Below are positions 34,516 to 45,619 of a stretch of 64,000 bases of DNA, piece by piece. Positions within the stretch are counted from its first letter, which is position 1. Each line of letters begins with the position of its first letter. The notes below the pieces were generated by a model. The model ran no database searches. It was not told the origin of the DNA and saw only the letters and a list, made by a program, of their open reading frames with translations. Source of the DNA: Immersiella caudata (taxonomy: Eukaryota; Ascomycota; Sordariomycetes; Sordariales; Lasiosphaeriaceae). Both the position numbers and the translations under genes were made by a program. The DNA lies in contig JAULSU010000001.1 of the NCBI GenBank assembly GCA_030512335.1, positions 3,534,001 to 3,598,000 of the forward strand, written 5' to 3'.

Positions 34516-35934
34516 GGTTGCGCTTCAATTGGCTTTTATCCAAGTTCAACGGTTTGCGATTTTTTTGCCAAACAAAGTCGGAGCTGCCGCCAAATGACGA
34601 ATTTTGGCGGAGGCCGGCATCGGCTTGCAGGGATCAGCTGGCAGAAACGGTTTATTCCGGGGGAGCTGCCGGTGGTGGTGGGGTGGATTCAACTCTGGAG
34701 CTAAGCTACCAGCGGACCCCTGTTGTCGGAATATTGAATCGGAAGCTCCCAGTCTTCGGCGAACTGTCGCCAAACTGCATTCATTGCTGTCGTGCTGGAC
34801 CTGTAGTCTACGCGGAGCTTGGCTGCCTTCAGTTTTACCGATGAGTTTATTGGCGAGGCCTTTGGCTACACACCAAGCTCACGGCTCGTCCAGAGGATCG
34901 GGTGGACAGCACAAGATCGGATGAGGCGGTCGATTGGTCAGGAGTGTTTCCCCGAGCCCAACGAAAGGGGCAGAGCAATGCATGACGGCACTTGAAACAC
35001 AGGCGACCTACACTCCATTGCTGATGCCTTTGGTAAAAGTTTGGCCAGGTGGCTTCTCTTCTCCTGATAGCTGGACATCGCATCCAGTCGGCCTGGAGGA
35101 GCAGCAAGTGGGCGGTGCATGACTGGGCTTGCCAACGAGTCACCCGCGAAGCATCGGGTCGCCCTCGAAAAGATCGGGCCATTCGGATGGGTGCAGGGAA
35201 AAGCGCATCGGGCCCAAAAGTAAAACAAAAGTCCTGGATAGCCCGCACGGGAAGACGTCCTCGAGCCCCTGAAACCAGCTCCATCAGGTCCGCCCACTCA
35301 GTTTCGCGCGGAACGACAAGTCTACCGACGTGCATTTAACGAACCGCGAACCCGTCAGAACATCTACAAACTTCCACACTCTAGATCTGGGTTCTGCTAG
35401 AACATTTAAAAAGGTACGTTGGCGGTGTGTGGTGCTGATGACAGGCACCGAAAGAGCCCTGTCAGGTCCCCGCTGTCGAAGCTCCCCTGACGAACCCTTC
35501 CCTAAAATGCGATTCTAATTAAATGGAAGGCACCTCTTATAATCTCGGGTGGCACCACGCCGAAAACCACGACACCCTCGCTTTCCAGAATCCGTCACCG
35601 TCTCGCAACTCATTGAGCTCTTCAATTTGCCTGGATCGCCACTTCGGGCGCCCGTCACCGCGTAAGTCGTTGGATTGATTTGTCGGCAGGGCACCAGCTC
35701 CGTTGGCTGGCTCTTGGCGCGGGGAAGCTTCAGCTGCAGCGCGTCTCCCTTTCTCCCTGCAGGCGGCCTCGACCCTAAAAGGGGCATCGGAATTTGGCAT
35801 GTCATTACCCTCCTGAGCCCCCATCGAACACAGCGCACCGAACAGCGTCGCAAAGTCGTTCTTTCTACGCACACACATCTTGGCCACAAGCCGTTTCCGC
35901 AACTGGCGGGCAGCCGTTACCCAGAACCGCAACG
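34516..35934. promoter_or_regulatory. Divergent region LYS12 / disordered-protein gene
   Basis: About 1.4 kb between opposed starts. It has several moderately open frames but none protein-like. Holds both promoters; no named element recognised. Confidence 0.4.
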
Positions 35935-38005
35935 ATGAGCGCGGTCAAGAACCTCCGGGCGATGTTTGAGCAGAAAGGGGAAACGAGTCCCCCGGATCGA
36001 GGGCGCTCGCCTGGGATACCTCCAAGTAAGCACTTTCTATCCGCTCCACAGCATCGTGACTCGTGGTAGCTTTACGTGCGCCTTTCTTTCATCCAGTGGA
36101 GCTTCTGAATCATTTTCGACCGCTACACATATTTTTGTTCGTTATCACTTTGACTGCGCGCTTGGAGCTAACGGCGCCACCTGCAATTCAGTTATCGGCG
36201 GCGAATCCCCTCGACCCCTTTCCAAGGTCCGGACCGATTTCATTGCGATCGAGAAGGACGGCAGGATAGGCTTGCAACGCGGAATCAGCCAGGACTCCAA
36301 CATCTCTCTTTCACGCAAGCTTAGCGGCGAGACGGACCTGTCAACATCAGCCCCCAAACAAGAAAACAAGAATATCTTTGCAGACAATACAGCACAGGCG
36401 GCACTAATGTCGAGCCTACCAAACCAACCCATCCCGGAATCTCCGCGGTCGGCAAACCCCGAATCCAAGGCCTCTTCTTCATCTTTCAAGAGCACAATTG
36501 ATGCTGCAGGGGAAGCATCCTCTAGCACTCTGCGCAGATTCAAAAGGTCGGGGCTAGACGCCGCCGCTGAGAAGCCAGCAGCTTCTGAGGCCAATGCAAC
36601 CCCCAAGGTCGTGACAGAACCAGCCAATGGCACTGGCAGTGGCGGTGGCAGCAGTGCGAAAGGGAAAGAGAAGGCGAATGGGACTCAGGACACGCCGGGC
36701 CCCAGCACAGCTACAACATCAAGAGCAACGCCGAAGCCCCTCTCGGTTCCGTCCGCTAGCAAGTCTGCCGGGAAACTGGCGAAGTCACCAACAGTGAGCA
36801 GGGCACCGAAGAGCCCTGCTGAGACATCGACGCCAAAGCTCCCAGCCAAGACTCCCGAGCGATTTCCCAGACAGCCGGAGAAAACCGATACCCCCAAGAT
36901 GAATGCCTCAACGTCCACACCGCGTGCATCTTCTGTGAAGAGAGCACCACCACTTCAGCCATCCCCTGCTGGCAGTTCGTTTGTCAAGCCGAAGCCCAAG
37001 TCTCCAACACGCCCCGTGAGGCTCCCAGATCGCCTGACAACGCACACAGCAGCCTCGGGCTCAAAGGTCAATCCCGCGAGACAGTCGCTCTCTAGGGCGA
37101 GCGGTGGCTTCCAAACGGTGGATTCGCTCGGGCGCTCCCCTAGCCGGGGCAGCGTTTCCACTGTAGCGACTACGGCGACCAAAACGGCCGGGGCTAAGAC
37201 CCTTAAGAGGCAGAGCTCGACCATCGACAGGCCGCGACCAAGCCTGGGACCACCGCCAAAGCAGTCGGCTAAGGAGTATCCGCCCACAAAGAACGAGAAG
37301 CAAGTGGATGAGAGCTTCCTGGCTCGAATGACGCGCCCCACCCAGGCATCTCAATCTAGAGTCACTGACAAGGCCATTACACCTCCTCGGAAACCCTCTG
37401 TCCCAGCAGCCGCCAAGAACCCCTGGAGCAAGACCGATGACAAGGCTGTGAGAAGAATTGTACCACGAGCCGCAGCCGCAGCAGGGCCCTCACGCGCCCA
37501 ACCGGCCTCCACCGGCCTTGTCGGTCGACCCTCTGCCCCCATCAAGAGTGGGGACCCACCGCCTTCGGGGAATACCTCTCCCAGCACTGTGGTTGGGCCC
37601 TCTGCGCCGGCTAAAGAGGCAGCTCAGAGCGCCGAAAAAGTTGACGAACAGGGCTCACTACCACCCAAAGAAGAGCCATCATCCTCCAACGCAAAACCGT
37701 CGACCACTGCGCAAGAGATCGCCCCCGTTGTTGAGAATATTGCCAGCGCTGAAGAAGCAATCCAGGTTGCTAAGGAGTTGGAGGGTGAGGTTGAGTTACC
37801 CTCATCAACCCACGAGGAAGAGATTACGGATGAAGAGAATGTGGATACTTTGGTCGAACAAACCGAGGCACTTTCGCTCGAAGACGCACCGGAGACAAAG
37901 TCACTTGAAGTTGATGGCCACCACGAAAATGACGAGGCCAACAAAAACAGCGAGCTAGGTGGGGAAGAACAGGACCAGCAGATTACGGAGGCAAGCGAAA
38001 AGTAA
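35935..38005 (+). CDS. Intrinsically disordered Ser/Pro/Lys-rich protein, 634 aa
   Basis: Two exons: 35935-36025 and 36192-38005, joined across a 166-nt intron with donor GTAAGC, branch GCTAAC and acceptor TTCAG. Two short ordered-looking motifs stand at the N-terminus: VKNLRAMFEQKGE (residues 4-16) and, right after the intron, SPRPLSKVRTDFIAIEK. I recall such paired motifs in fungal actin/cytoskeleton-linked disordered proteins, but I cannot name the family with confidence. The rest is low-complexity (Ser, Pro, Ala, Lys), and the last ~120 residues are strongly acidic. There are no membrane segments. The function is unknown; a scaffold or phosphoprotein is plausible. Confidence 0.8.
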
Positions 38006-38515
38006 GCGGTTGTTGTCAATACTATTCATGTCGGGCAGTTGCCTGAATTACAGCCTGTATTCTTTTTAATCCGAGTTTCGCTACAAGAGATTCCGGGGTG
38101 CGTTGTATTGTTATTCAAAGGGAATCCCCACTTTTCGCATGATACCTGGCGGAAAAAAAGCACGGCTGGAGTTTAGTTCTGGGAAGTGTATTGTGTGCTT
38201 CTGGTTGAGCACAGGTGACGGCAGGCCGGGGAGTAGTTTAGACTGGAATGCATACATTTACTTCACCGCGTTCTTGATACAACAAGTGACTATGCGAGCG
38301 ATGCTGAGTTCTATGGTACATGGACAAGCCGCCCCTTGGTTGGAAATCCGTCGCTCGGTCGCTCTATCGCTGTGCTTGACAGCCTCAACGGTGTCTTCGT
38401 ATCCTACACCATCCCTATTGTCCCCGAGGGAACATTGCAACAGCCAACATGCATGTCTGCCGTTGTTTCCTCTGCATCCCTCCCTTCCAAGCTCCCCCTC
38501 CAGGGTCTCTCCCAA
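38006..38515. other. Convergent 3' intergenic region
   Basis: 3' flanks of the disordered-protein gene and uS8m. No gene recognised. Confidence 0.4.
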
Positions 38516-39001
38516 TCATGACACCCGGCAGAGCACCAATCCACCAACCTTTTTCTCCAGCGCTTCCCGAACCTCCAAAACCCCCCTATCTGTGCTCAAA
38601 AACATGCACTCGCCCAAGTTCAACCCCTTGTGCATCCCCGCCTCGAACCCCCTCGCCACCCTCCCAATCTGGTTCAAATCCGCAGTCACACGCCTCGACG
38701 GCTTCGAGACCGATTGCATATTTCGCAGCACCGGCTCGTTGTTCCAGTACTTGAGCTGCACCCACAACCGCCGAGTCGCCGCGTTGGCCGTGGTTACCGG
38801 TTCCGGCTCGAGGGTCTGGAACTCTTCAGGAGCGGGCGGGTGAGGGCCGCCGCGGGTGACGGAGGCGATGAAGCCTGCGCGTTGCAGGGCGAGGGCGAGA
38901 TGGAGGTTGTATTTTGTGTTGGGGAGGGAGGTGATGCCGAGGCGGGCGCGCGTGGCGTTTTGGAGGTGGGCGCACATGTTGGCGATGGAGTGGATGCCCA
39001 T
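38516..39001 (-). CDS. MRPS8: Mitochondrial ribosomal protein uS8m, 161 aa
   Basis: Single exon. The start MGIHSIANMCAHLQNATRAR and the following ITSLPNTKYNLHLALALQRAGFI are the characteristic N-terminus of fungal uS8m, and the length fits. Like its relatives it lacks a long cleavable presequence. uS8 binds the central domain of small-subunit rRNA in the mitoribosome. Confidence 0.9.
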   Translation of the reverse strand: MGIHSIANMCAHLQNATRARLGITSLPNTKYNLHLALALQRAGFIASVTRGGPHPPAPEEFQTLEPEPVTTANAATRRLWVQLKYWNNEPVLRNMQSVSKPSRRVTADLNQIGRVARGFEAGMHKGLNLGECMFLSTDRGVLEVREALEKKVGGLVLCRVS

Positions 39002-39892
39002 TTGGGAGGTTGGGGCCCGAAGGCGGGGAATTTAGCGGGAGAGAGTGTGAGGGCGAGGAAGGGTCCTCGATGGGAGGTTAAAGGGGGTCGAGTCGAGGTA
39101 CAAGGTCGAGGCCGAGGGTTGACTGTGGCCTCGGTCTACAGAGGTGGTCAATTGGGGGTTTCTTTCTTGGTGGATATTCTAGGGATCGGGTGCAATTCCG
39201 CAGCAGGAGCTGACGTACCGGTCGAGTGAGGTGCGGATTGGCTGCTCCAGCACCGTCGTGGTGGTTTGCTGTCGTCGCTGTCTCAAAATTTGGGCGCGGT
39301 CACGGTTTTGCGGATCTCTCCGTCGCAGGCCAAATTTTTGCCCCAGCGGACCGCGACAGGGATGTTGAGCTGACCGATGCAAGAGGCCCGAGCTCACTTT
39401 GGACGGTGGACAGGGGGGTTGAAGAAACCCCGCTGGACCCCGCCCAATTGGCCGCTGATCGCGAAGCTGTAAGCGCCGGGCGGGAGAGCAGTCGATGCCA
39501 GAGAGCACGCTGTCTCGTGCCGCTGCGACGGCGCAGGGGGGGTCCATGGTTCTTTCAGTGCCTGTGATTTGCTGATTTATCCAGAAAGATGGACGATTGC
39601 GCATGGGGGATGGATACCCAAGGCGAAGAAACAGGGGGAGGGCGCCCGCATCGCATCAGGATCATTAGGCCGCCGAAGCTCTCCTTGATCAATACGTCCC
39701 TCCCACCTGTTCTTCCCGCTCACACAAGGTAGCTTCCAGCTTCCCGGTTGAGGTTTGCGATACTTTGTGTAATTGTGTCTTCTTTGTAAGACCCGGATCG
39801 AGCGCATTCGCCTGCGTGAGACCGTAGCTGGCGAGCTTCAACATTCCCCTCGACGAGTACCCCGCATCCCCTTGCGCGCGCCCTAAAACACC
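39002..39892. promoter_or_regulatory. Divergent region uS8m / Pro-rich protein gene
   Basis: 0.89 kb between opposed starts. The open frames are short and unconvincing. Presumed promoters and leaders. Confidence 0.4.
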
Positions 39893-41388
39893 ATGGCTGC
39901 CCGGCCAGGCGAGGACATTGTGGCCACTCTGTAAGCTACCTGTGCAGGCGTCTCTTGAGCGCGCAACATCGAGAATGAACATCGGTCTAACACCCCTTTG
40001 AAGCTTCGGAGACATCCATTACTTCTATGGTCCGCCCACAGACAACCCGCCTCACCACCGGTTCGACAAGGGGTCCTATGTCTACCTCTTCGAAGACGTC
40101 GAGCAGCGGCGCGCTCGTATTGAGATCGCCAACCACCCAGGCACAGAGGACCAAGACGCTTTTGATGGCTGTAAGGCGCCCTGCTTCATCAAGTGGTGCA
40201 AGGAAGACGGTGCTAACTTCGGGCCATTCAGACCTTGACACCGCCCATCTGACGTACTCTTATAAGCACACATGCATGGTAACCCTGGCGGTGGGTGAGG
40301 TCCAGGGCCACGAGGAGTGGCATCTACCAACCTATGACCCCCACAACCAGAACAAGTATCACTACAAGCTCCATTCGCTTGACATCTACTTTTGGACGCT
40401 CCAGGATGCCGCCGAATTCGTCAATGGCATTCGGCGCGTCTTGCCTGTGTCGCAATGCGAGATCCTCGACGAGCCCGGCCCGCCGCCGCGTCATACGGCC
40501 GAGGTGAGCCAAGTGGTTCAGCAACTCGAGAGGGCCGCCATCGACGACTATATCCCGACGCCGCCGTCCACCGTGTCTCAGCAGGGAGCTCCGACATTCC
40601 CCGGCCCGCCGATTTCTGCTGTCTCGGCTGTCTCCGGAGCTGGGGACTCGGTACCCCCTCCGCCTCCTCAACAGTTCTCTCCGATTCCCTACAACCCAGC
40701 GGCACCGGCAGCGCCCGAACAAATCCGACATCGCGAGAAGACTCCCCCGCCCGATGATGGCGTGGCCAACCCCTTGCACCAGACTCTCGCATACGATGCC
40801 GCGACGCCCTTCTCTCCCGGCCTCGTCCCCAGCGGCGTGGGCCCGCTCAGCCCTGGAATGCCTCCACCCAACATCCAGCATCCTCCAGGGGCCCCGGCCT
40901 TTGCCCCGCCCCCCGTTGCCTCCCCCGGCTTCGTGCCTCAAGGCTTCGGCTCTCTCGGCGGACACCCAACCGGCCTCTCCCAGCACCCAACCGCACACCC
41001 AGGGCTCAGCCGCGCCGCTACGATGCCGGTCACGCAAGGAGGTCTCACCAGCCCCGGCCTGGCAAGCCCCTATGGCTCTTCGATAGGGAGCCCCTACACA
41101 CCAGGTTCTCACACGCCAACCCCGCCAGGCCTGAACCCCGTTCCTCCGCCTCCGGTGCCTCAAAGCAGCCAACAAGGTGCAGGATACACCTATCACCCGT
41201 CTGCGGCATCGCAGCCGCAGCAGTCCGAGTACAACATCCACCAACAGTTCTACATGCCCGAGGGTCAGCATAAGCCCGAGCAATATAAACCAAAGCCGGA
41301 GCAGCGGGGGAAGTTGGAAGAGAAGGCTGGCAAGCTGGAGAAGGGAGTAACAGGTTTACTAAAAAGAGTAGAGAAGAAGTTTGGCTAG
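39893..41388 (+). CDS. Conserved fungal protein with Pro-rich tail, 453 aa
   Basis: Three exons: 39893-39930, 40004-40170, 40232-41388; the splits restore VATLFGDIHYFYGPP and FDGYLDTAHLTYSY. The first ~150 residues form one aromatic-rich globular domain (HHRFDKGSYVYLFEDV, YKLHSLDIYFWTLQDAAEF). I recall this domain as conserved across Pezizomycotina without an established function. Residues ~160-400 are Pro/Gly/Ser-rich and probably disordered. The protein ends in a charged amphipathic helix (KLEEKAGKLEKGVTGLLKRV). There is no signal peptide or membrane segment. Confidence 0.85.
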
Positions 41389-41639
41389 TTTGTGAGCAGG
41401 CCTCGGAGGTTGGTTATTTATCTGTTTTTAGTTAGCACAGTGTGGGAGAGTGTGAATAATGATGTTTCCATGAGGCTCACGACTTGGTTCGGGAATTATT
41501 TCTCAGTGTGCTCTGGGATGCTGAGGGTGTAGCTCTGTGAAGACTATGCATGAAACGGCTGACTCACCTAGAGCATACCTCTTGAATGCTTGCGAAAGGC
41601 TTCACCTTAAAAAGCATTAGGCACCTCACACCCATAACC

Positions 41640-42428
41640 TCACCACTCTAAAGCTCCCTTGCCCTTTTCCAAAAGGGTCGCCTCGCCCTTTTTTTCATGA
41701 GCGTGCCCGTGGTCATGTCCTTCCTCTCTCGTCCTCTCCTCCTCCGCCTCTTCCTTCAACACATCCCAATCAACCCCATACCTCTCCGCCTCCCCCCTCA
41801 CAATCCCATCCCACTTCACCAGCAGCGGATGTGCCATCGCCACATCACCAAACACCGTCCCTGCCTCGCCCTCCGGATGCGCAACCTCATATTTCCACGT
41901 CCCATCCTCCTCCCAATAATCCTTCCCAAACACCACCTGAACGCCCAGCTCCCTTTTCGCCTCCTCCCACAACCCCTTCACCCTCTCCACCCCGCTAACC
42001 ACAGACGAGGAGGGGGAGGAGGAGGAGGAGAGTGCGCCTACCAACCCCTCCAAAATACCAACTAGCTCCCCCGCGCGAAGTCCAATCGTAGCACCTAGCC
42101 CGAACCCCTCATCGAATCCAGCTTGTACGCTTTTTGCCTTGGCTACAGTGATGCCGTCTCGGTAACCGGCCGTGGTGTGCTCTTGACGTAGGCGGGGCAT
42201 GTCAGAGGGGTGGCTACCTTCAGGGATGGGTGTTATGGTGGGATGGTTAAGGTTATCATTATCACCGTTATCGCCCCAGACGTCATCGAGGTGGTTGTTG
42301 GTTGGGATGTCGTCGGAATGATATGTTTGTGGTGGGGGCGGGGTAGGTGTGCGACGTGTGGGAGTGGACGTGGACATGGCTGTGAAGATGTCGTCGTGGG
42401 AGTCGGGGGCAATGTTCCGCAGGAGCAT
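41640..42428 (-). CDS. YAE1: Yae1-like Fe-S protein assembly adaptor, 262 aa
   Basis: Single exon from the ATG at 42428; the internal Met18 (MSTSTP) is an alternative start. Residues 85-125 carry the spaced-glycine pattern of the Yae1 N-terminal domain (GYRDGITVAKAKS, GFDEGFGLGATIGLRAGEL). Yeast Yae1 with Lto1 recruits the cytosolic Fe-S machinery to the ABC protein Rli1. The N-terminus is Thr/Pro/Asp-rich and disordered. The C-terminus has a His-rich stretch (EEGHDHGHAHEKK) that might bind metal. Convergent with the preceding Pro-rich protein gene. Confidence 0.85.
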   Translation of the reverse strand: MLLRNIAPDSHDDIFTAMSTSTPTRRTPTPPPPQTYHSDDIPTNNHLDDVWGDNGDNDNLNHPTITPIPEGSHPSDMPRLRQEHTTAGYRDGITVAKAKSVQAGFDEGFGLGATIGLRAGELVGILEGLVGALSSSSSPSSSVVSGVERVKGLWEEAKRELGVQVVFGKDYWEEDGTWKYEVAHPEGEAGTVFGDVAMAHPLLVKWDGIVRGEAERYGVDWDVLKEEAEEERTREEGHDHGHAHEKKGEATLLEKGKGALEW

Positions 42429-43094
42429 ATTTGAGCTTGGAGGTTAGGAATAAGGTGAGAGGAGATTTTGTGTATGTGAAAGGCGTGAGGTGAGGGGTGG
42501 GTGATTTGTTCTGTGACTCTTGACTGAGAGTGCTTTGAGGACTTGTGGAGACACCACCCTAACCCTTGATTCTTCATCAAGGATTCTTCATCAAGGGTTG
42601 GGGCTGGATGTGTTGAATTTCCTCTTTTCCCCATGTTCTTGCGGCTCCACCAACAGGTCCCCAAGCCAAACACGGAACCCCGAACGCCGGAGAGACCGTT
42701 GGGTGGCTTGATACGCTCCACGAGTTTTTTCTTTATCACAGAAACGAGTTGGTGGGTCAAAATGCGTCGAACAGTGATTTTCCGAAACGCCACCAGTAAA
42801 CTCAATTTGGATTTTGCAGAATCACCAAGGTCAACATGATCAGGAGGGATGTTCTCAGTTCTGTGAGTTGATGCTATCGCACTGTTTTCCTCTCTTCCTA
42901 TCTGGGGCATAAGCCTGCTGCCCTGGAGGTCAAGTCACCAGTTTGCAACCTTGACAAGGGCATGCGAAGACAATGTCGATGTCTTGGCTTCTGAGGCTTG
43001 CAGCCAGTCATTGCCAGAGATCAAGCGCTCAGCTCTCAAGAGAATTTCTTGGCATCTCTGGACAACTCTCAGCCAGTCCGATCCTCGTCGGGGG
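42429..43094. other. Intergenic between YAE1 and the amidase pseudogene
   Basis: 0.67 kb upstream of YAE1. A direct repeat of ATTCTTCATCAAGG-type sequence occurs near 42567-42598. No gene recognised. Confidence 0.4.
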
Positions 43095-45001
43095 TTAATC
43101 ACTGCAATTTTGGCCCTCTAAGAGGGGGTTGTCGTCCTCTCTGCATTCTCTTTCCTTCGCCTCCCTCTCCTTCTTCTTCTGTGCTACATCACAAAGGTCA
43201 GTCTTCGGCATCACCACCGGCACCTCCTTCTTTCTCTCAACGGTCGCCTGCTCAAACGCATAAGCCATCCCGATCAACTCCTCCTCTGCCCACTTTTCCC
43301 CCCAAAACGCGATCCCGAATGGCACCCCAGGGGCAGCCTGAATCAGCCCACTGGCACCCCATTCAGAGAGAACCTCTGTGCCCTCTGGCATTGTGCCCAT
43401 GGGCACCGTCACTACAGGCCATCCTAAAAGTCCTGGCAAGGTCGCCACAATTGCAGATGGCTAGACCAACGTGTCCAGGTTACACGTCTCCAGTGTTTTG
43501 GGGAACAAGTGGCGCGCTCTGGTGTACAGGCTCTCCCTGTAGGCCTTCGCATCTTTGTTATCTGTCTTGAGGGCTCCGTCCCATTCCCCCTCATCAGGAG
43601 TATGAGGGGAGGACTCACGAGAGTCACTCTTCGTGAACTTGAGCAAGTCGTTGAGACAAGTGATGTTGTGGGGATCCGGCTTCAGCCGTAAATGGTAAGT
43701 CTGGAATGCCTGCTGAATACCGGCAACAGACGGATTGATTGGTGTCCCTTGCTGCTCAATAAGTAGCTCATCAAGGCCGTCTATGTCAACGTCAATGGCG
43801 GTGGCCCCGACTGAGCGGATTGCATCCAAGGCTTTGTCAAAGGCCGCCAGGATGCATTCTGAATGGGACGGATAGACTTGGAGCATCGACCGGATGTGTG
43901 TGCGCGGGGGACCTCGATTATTTTTCTAGCGAGGCCCGACGGTTTACATGCCGCCACGTAGTCGGGAAGAGACGCAAAGGGTCTATTTTTGGTGAAGACA
44001 TCTTTCTCATCTTTATTGGCAGTTGCTGCGAGCAAACAGGCAGCATCTTTGACAGTGCGGGTCATGGGGCCGGCAGTGTCTCGATACGGGGAATACGGAA
44101 TGACGCCGTACCTTGATGTTAAGTCAACCCTGGGCTTTATGCCAACAATATTGTCGAGCCCGGACGGCCGTATGATGGACCCTGCTCTGTGGCAAATATC
44201 AGCTTTATCTCCTTTCTTGGGAAAGTTGACGTCGTCTCGGGGGCCTAGAGGGGGTTTTGCTCCTTGACAAAAAAACACAAAAAAACAGAGACAAAAATGG
44301 AGGAAATCGCTGTAGTATTCACTTACGTTTCCGTTCCAAGACAGGCAAAGACGGTGCCTATCGAGCTAGCTACACAGCTGCCTCTCGACGACCCAGCAGG
44401 AGTCTAGCCTTGGAAATAAGCACCCACTGTCTGGCCGCCTGTGGCGGACCAACCGATGTAGAACTGAGGGCTCTCACGAAATCCTGCCCACTGGCACATG
44501 CTCGTCTTGCCTAGGATAATGGCGCCGCTCTTCTTTAGTGACTTGGCCATGCTGCTGTCATCGCAGAACCTTGCGCCTAACAAGGCGCATGAACTTGCTG
44601 CAGTGTCCACGTTGTCGTTCGTGGGAATATTGTCCTTGATCAGTATGGAGATGCCATGAAGAGGCCCGAGAATGGCCCCTTTGGCCCTGGCAATATCCAT
44701 ACCTTCGGCGATGCCCACAGCATCAGGATTGATCTGTCACACCGCGTTCGTCCTGGACCTCTTCGATGCGGGCAACGTAAGCCCTCACGAGGCTAACACT
44801 CGCGAAGAGCTTGGCCTCAAGGCCTGTCCGTAGCCCCTCAAGAGTGGCATCGAGTAGGGGTGGGATTCCGGCTTGACCAAGGCACCCAGCTGTTAGGGGT
44901 TGTTGGGGGCCATCTGGGATTGGAGCGGTCTCTTGGTTGATCAATACTACCGCTGTAGTTGGAGCATCGTCCGTATTCTCCAAGACGCCGGGACGTGACA
45001 T
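43095..45001 (-). pseudogene. Amidase-signature family pseudogene
   Basis: Fragments in order from the ATG at 45001 match one fungal amidase. They are an N-terminal helical part, GPLHGISILIKDNIPT (catalytic Lys), GSSRGSCVAS (cis-Ser region), GSIIRPSGLDNIVGIKP and GLLGWPVVTVPMG. The frame is broken four times: a one-base loss near 44730-44735, an in-frame TAG at 44406-44404, a frame change in the CA tract near 43893-43905, and another in-frame TAG at 43463-43461. The usual catalytic codons survive, so decay looks recent. A 140-nt intron (44326-44187), related to the aminotransferase intron, splits it. Assembly error could explain single lesions but hardly all four. Confidence 0.82.
44187..44326 (-). 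repeat. Introner-like intron, copy 2 (amidase pseudogene)
   Basis: A 140-nt phase-2 intron with donor GTAAGT, branch motif GCTGAT and acceptor CCACAG. Splicing joins GTET to AGSIIRPS, the expected amidase sequence. From AGGAGC to the acceptor it parallels the intron at 24683-24816 (CCCGAGAC, GGAGATAA, AGCTGATATT). Its hairpin is much weaker than that of copy 1. Confidence 0.75.
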
Positions 45002-45619
45002 GTTGTTTCGTGCAAGCGCAATACCCACCGCCTGAACGGCTACCGGTGTGTAATGTCTCGTGGATCTCGAACTCGTGGGGAGCGGATCATTATCGTGGAC
45101 TTGCTGCCGTTAAAGGCGTGAAGGAGAGGAGGCAGAGATGCGTTCGTTAGGGTTTCCAGCTCGCCGGCGAAGAAATTATATCGAAATGAAAAACTGCGTT
45201 ACAATTCACTCGCCGACCCAACATTGGGTGGCGCAGACACTCAAGCGCCATCGCCTTCACCCTCGTCCCTCGAAGCTTTTCCATTGTCCTATAAAGTTTC
45301 GGGATCTTGGTTGGGATTGAAGGCCGCGGCAAGAGTTCAGAGAAGGTCGGGCCAGAGAAACGCAGATGGGGTGCAAATCTGATTTGTGGTCGGTGTTTTG
45401 ACATGGGATAAAGTCAAAGTTGGAAATCCGGGGGAGTCGCGGCTGTCGCGTCAAAAAAATCATACGACACCCACAAAATAACGTCCCATCACCACCAACC
45501 ACAGGATCAATAGACGCAGACTCCACCCCATTGTTCCAAACCCTGTAAACACCCCATTCCAAATTCCACACTTCATTTCAGCTGTTCTCAAATTCCACCC
45601 GCAACACAGGGTTCCCCCC
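45002..45619. other. Intergenic between amidase pseudogene and JAC1
   Basis: 0.62 kb. Presumably the former amidase promoter and the JAC1 3' end. No gene recognised. Confidence 0.4.

Noticed and set aside
36026..36191. Third member of the introner-like intron pair (166-nt intron)
   Set aside because: Long, but shares none of the blocks seen in the two related introns and has no comparable hairpin.
40324..41283. 319-codon frame antisense to the Pro-rich protein gene
   Set aside because: Arg/Gly-rich shadow of a Pro-rich coding strand.
43461..44406. Functional amidase through stop-codon readthrough
   Set aside because: Two frameshifts accompany the two TAG codons, so readthrough alone would not restore the protein.
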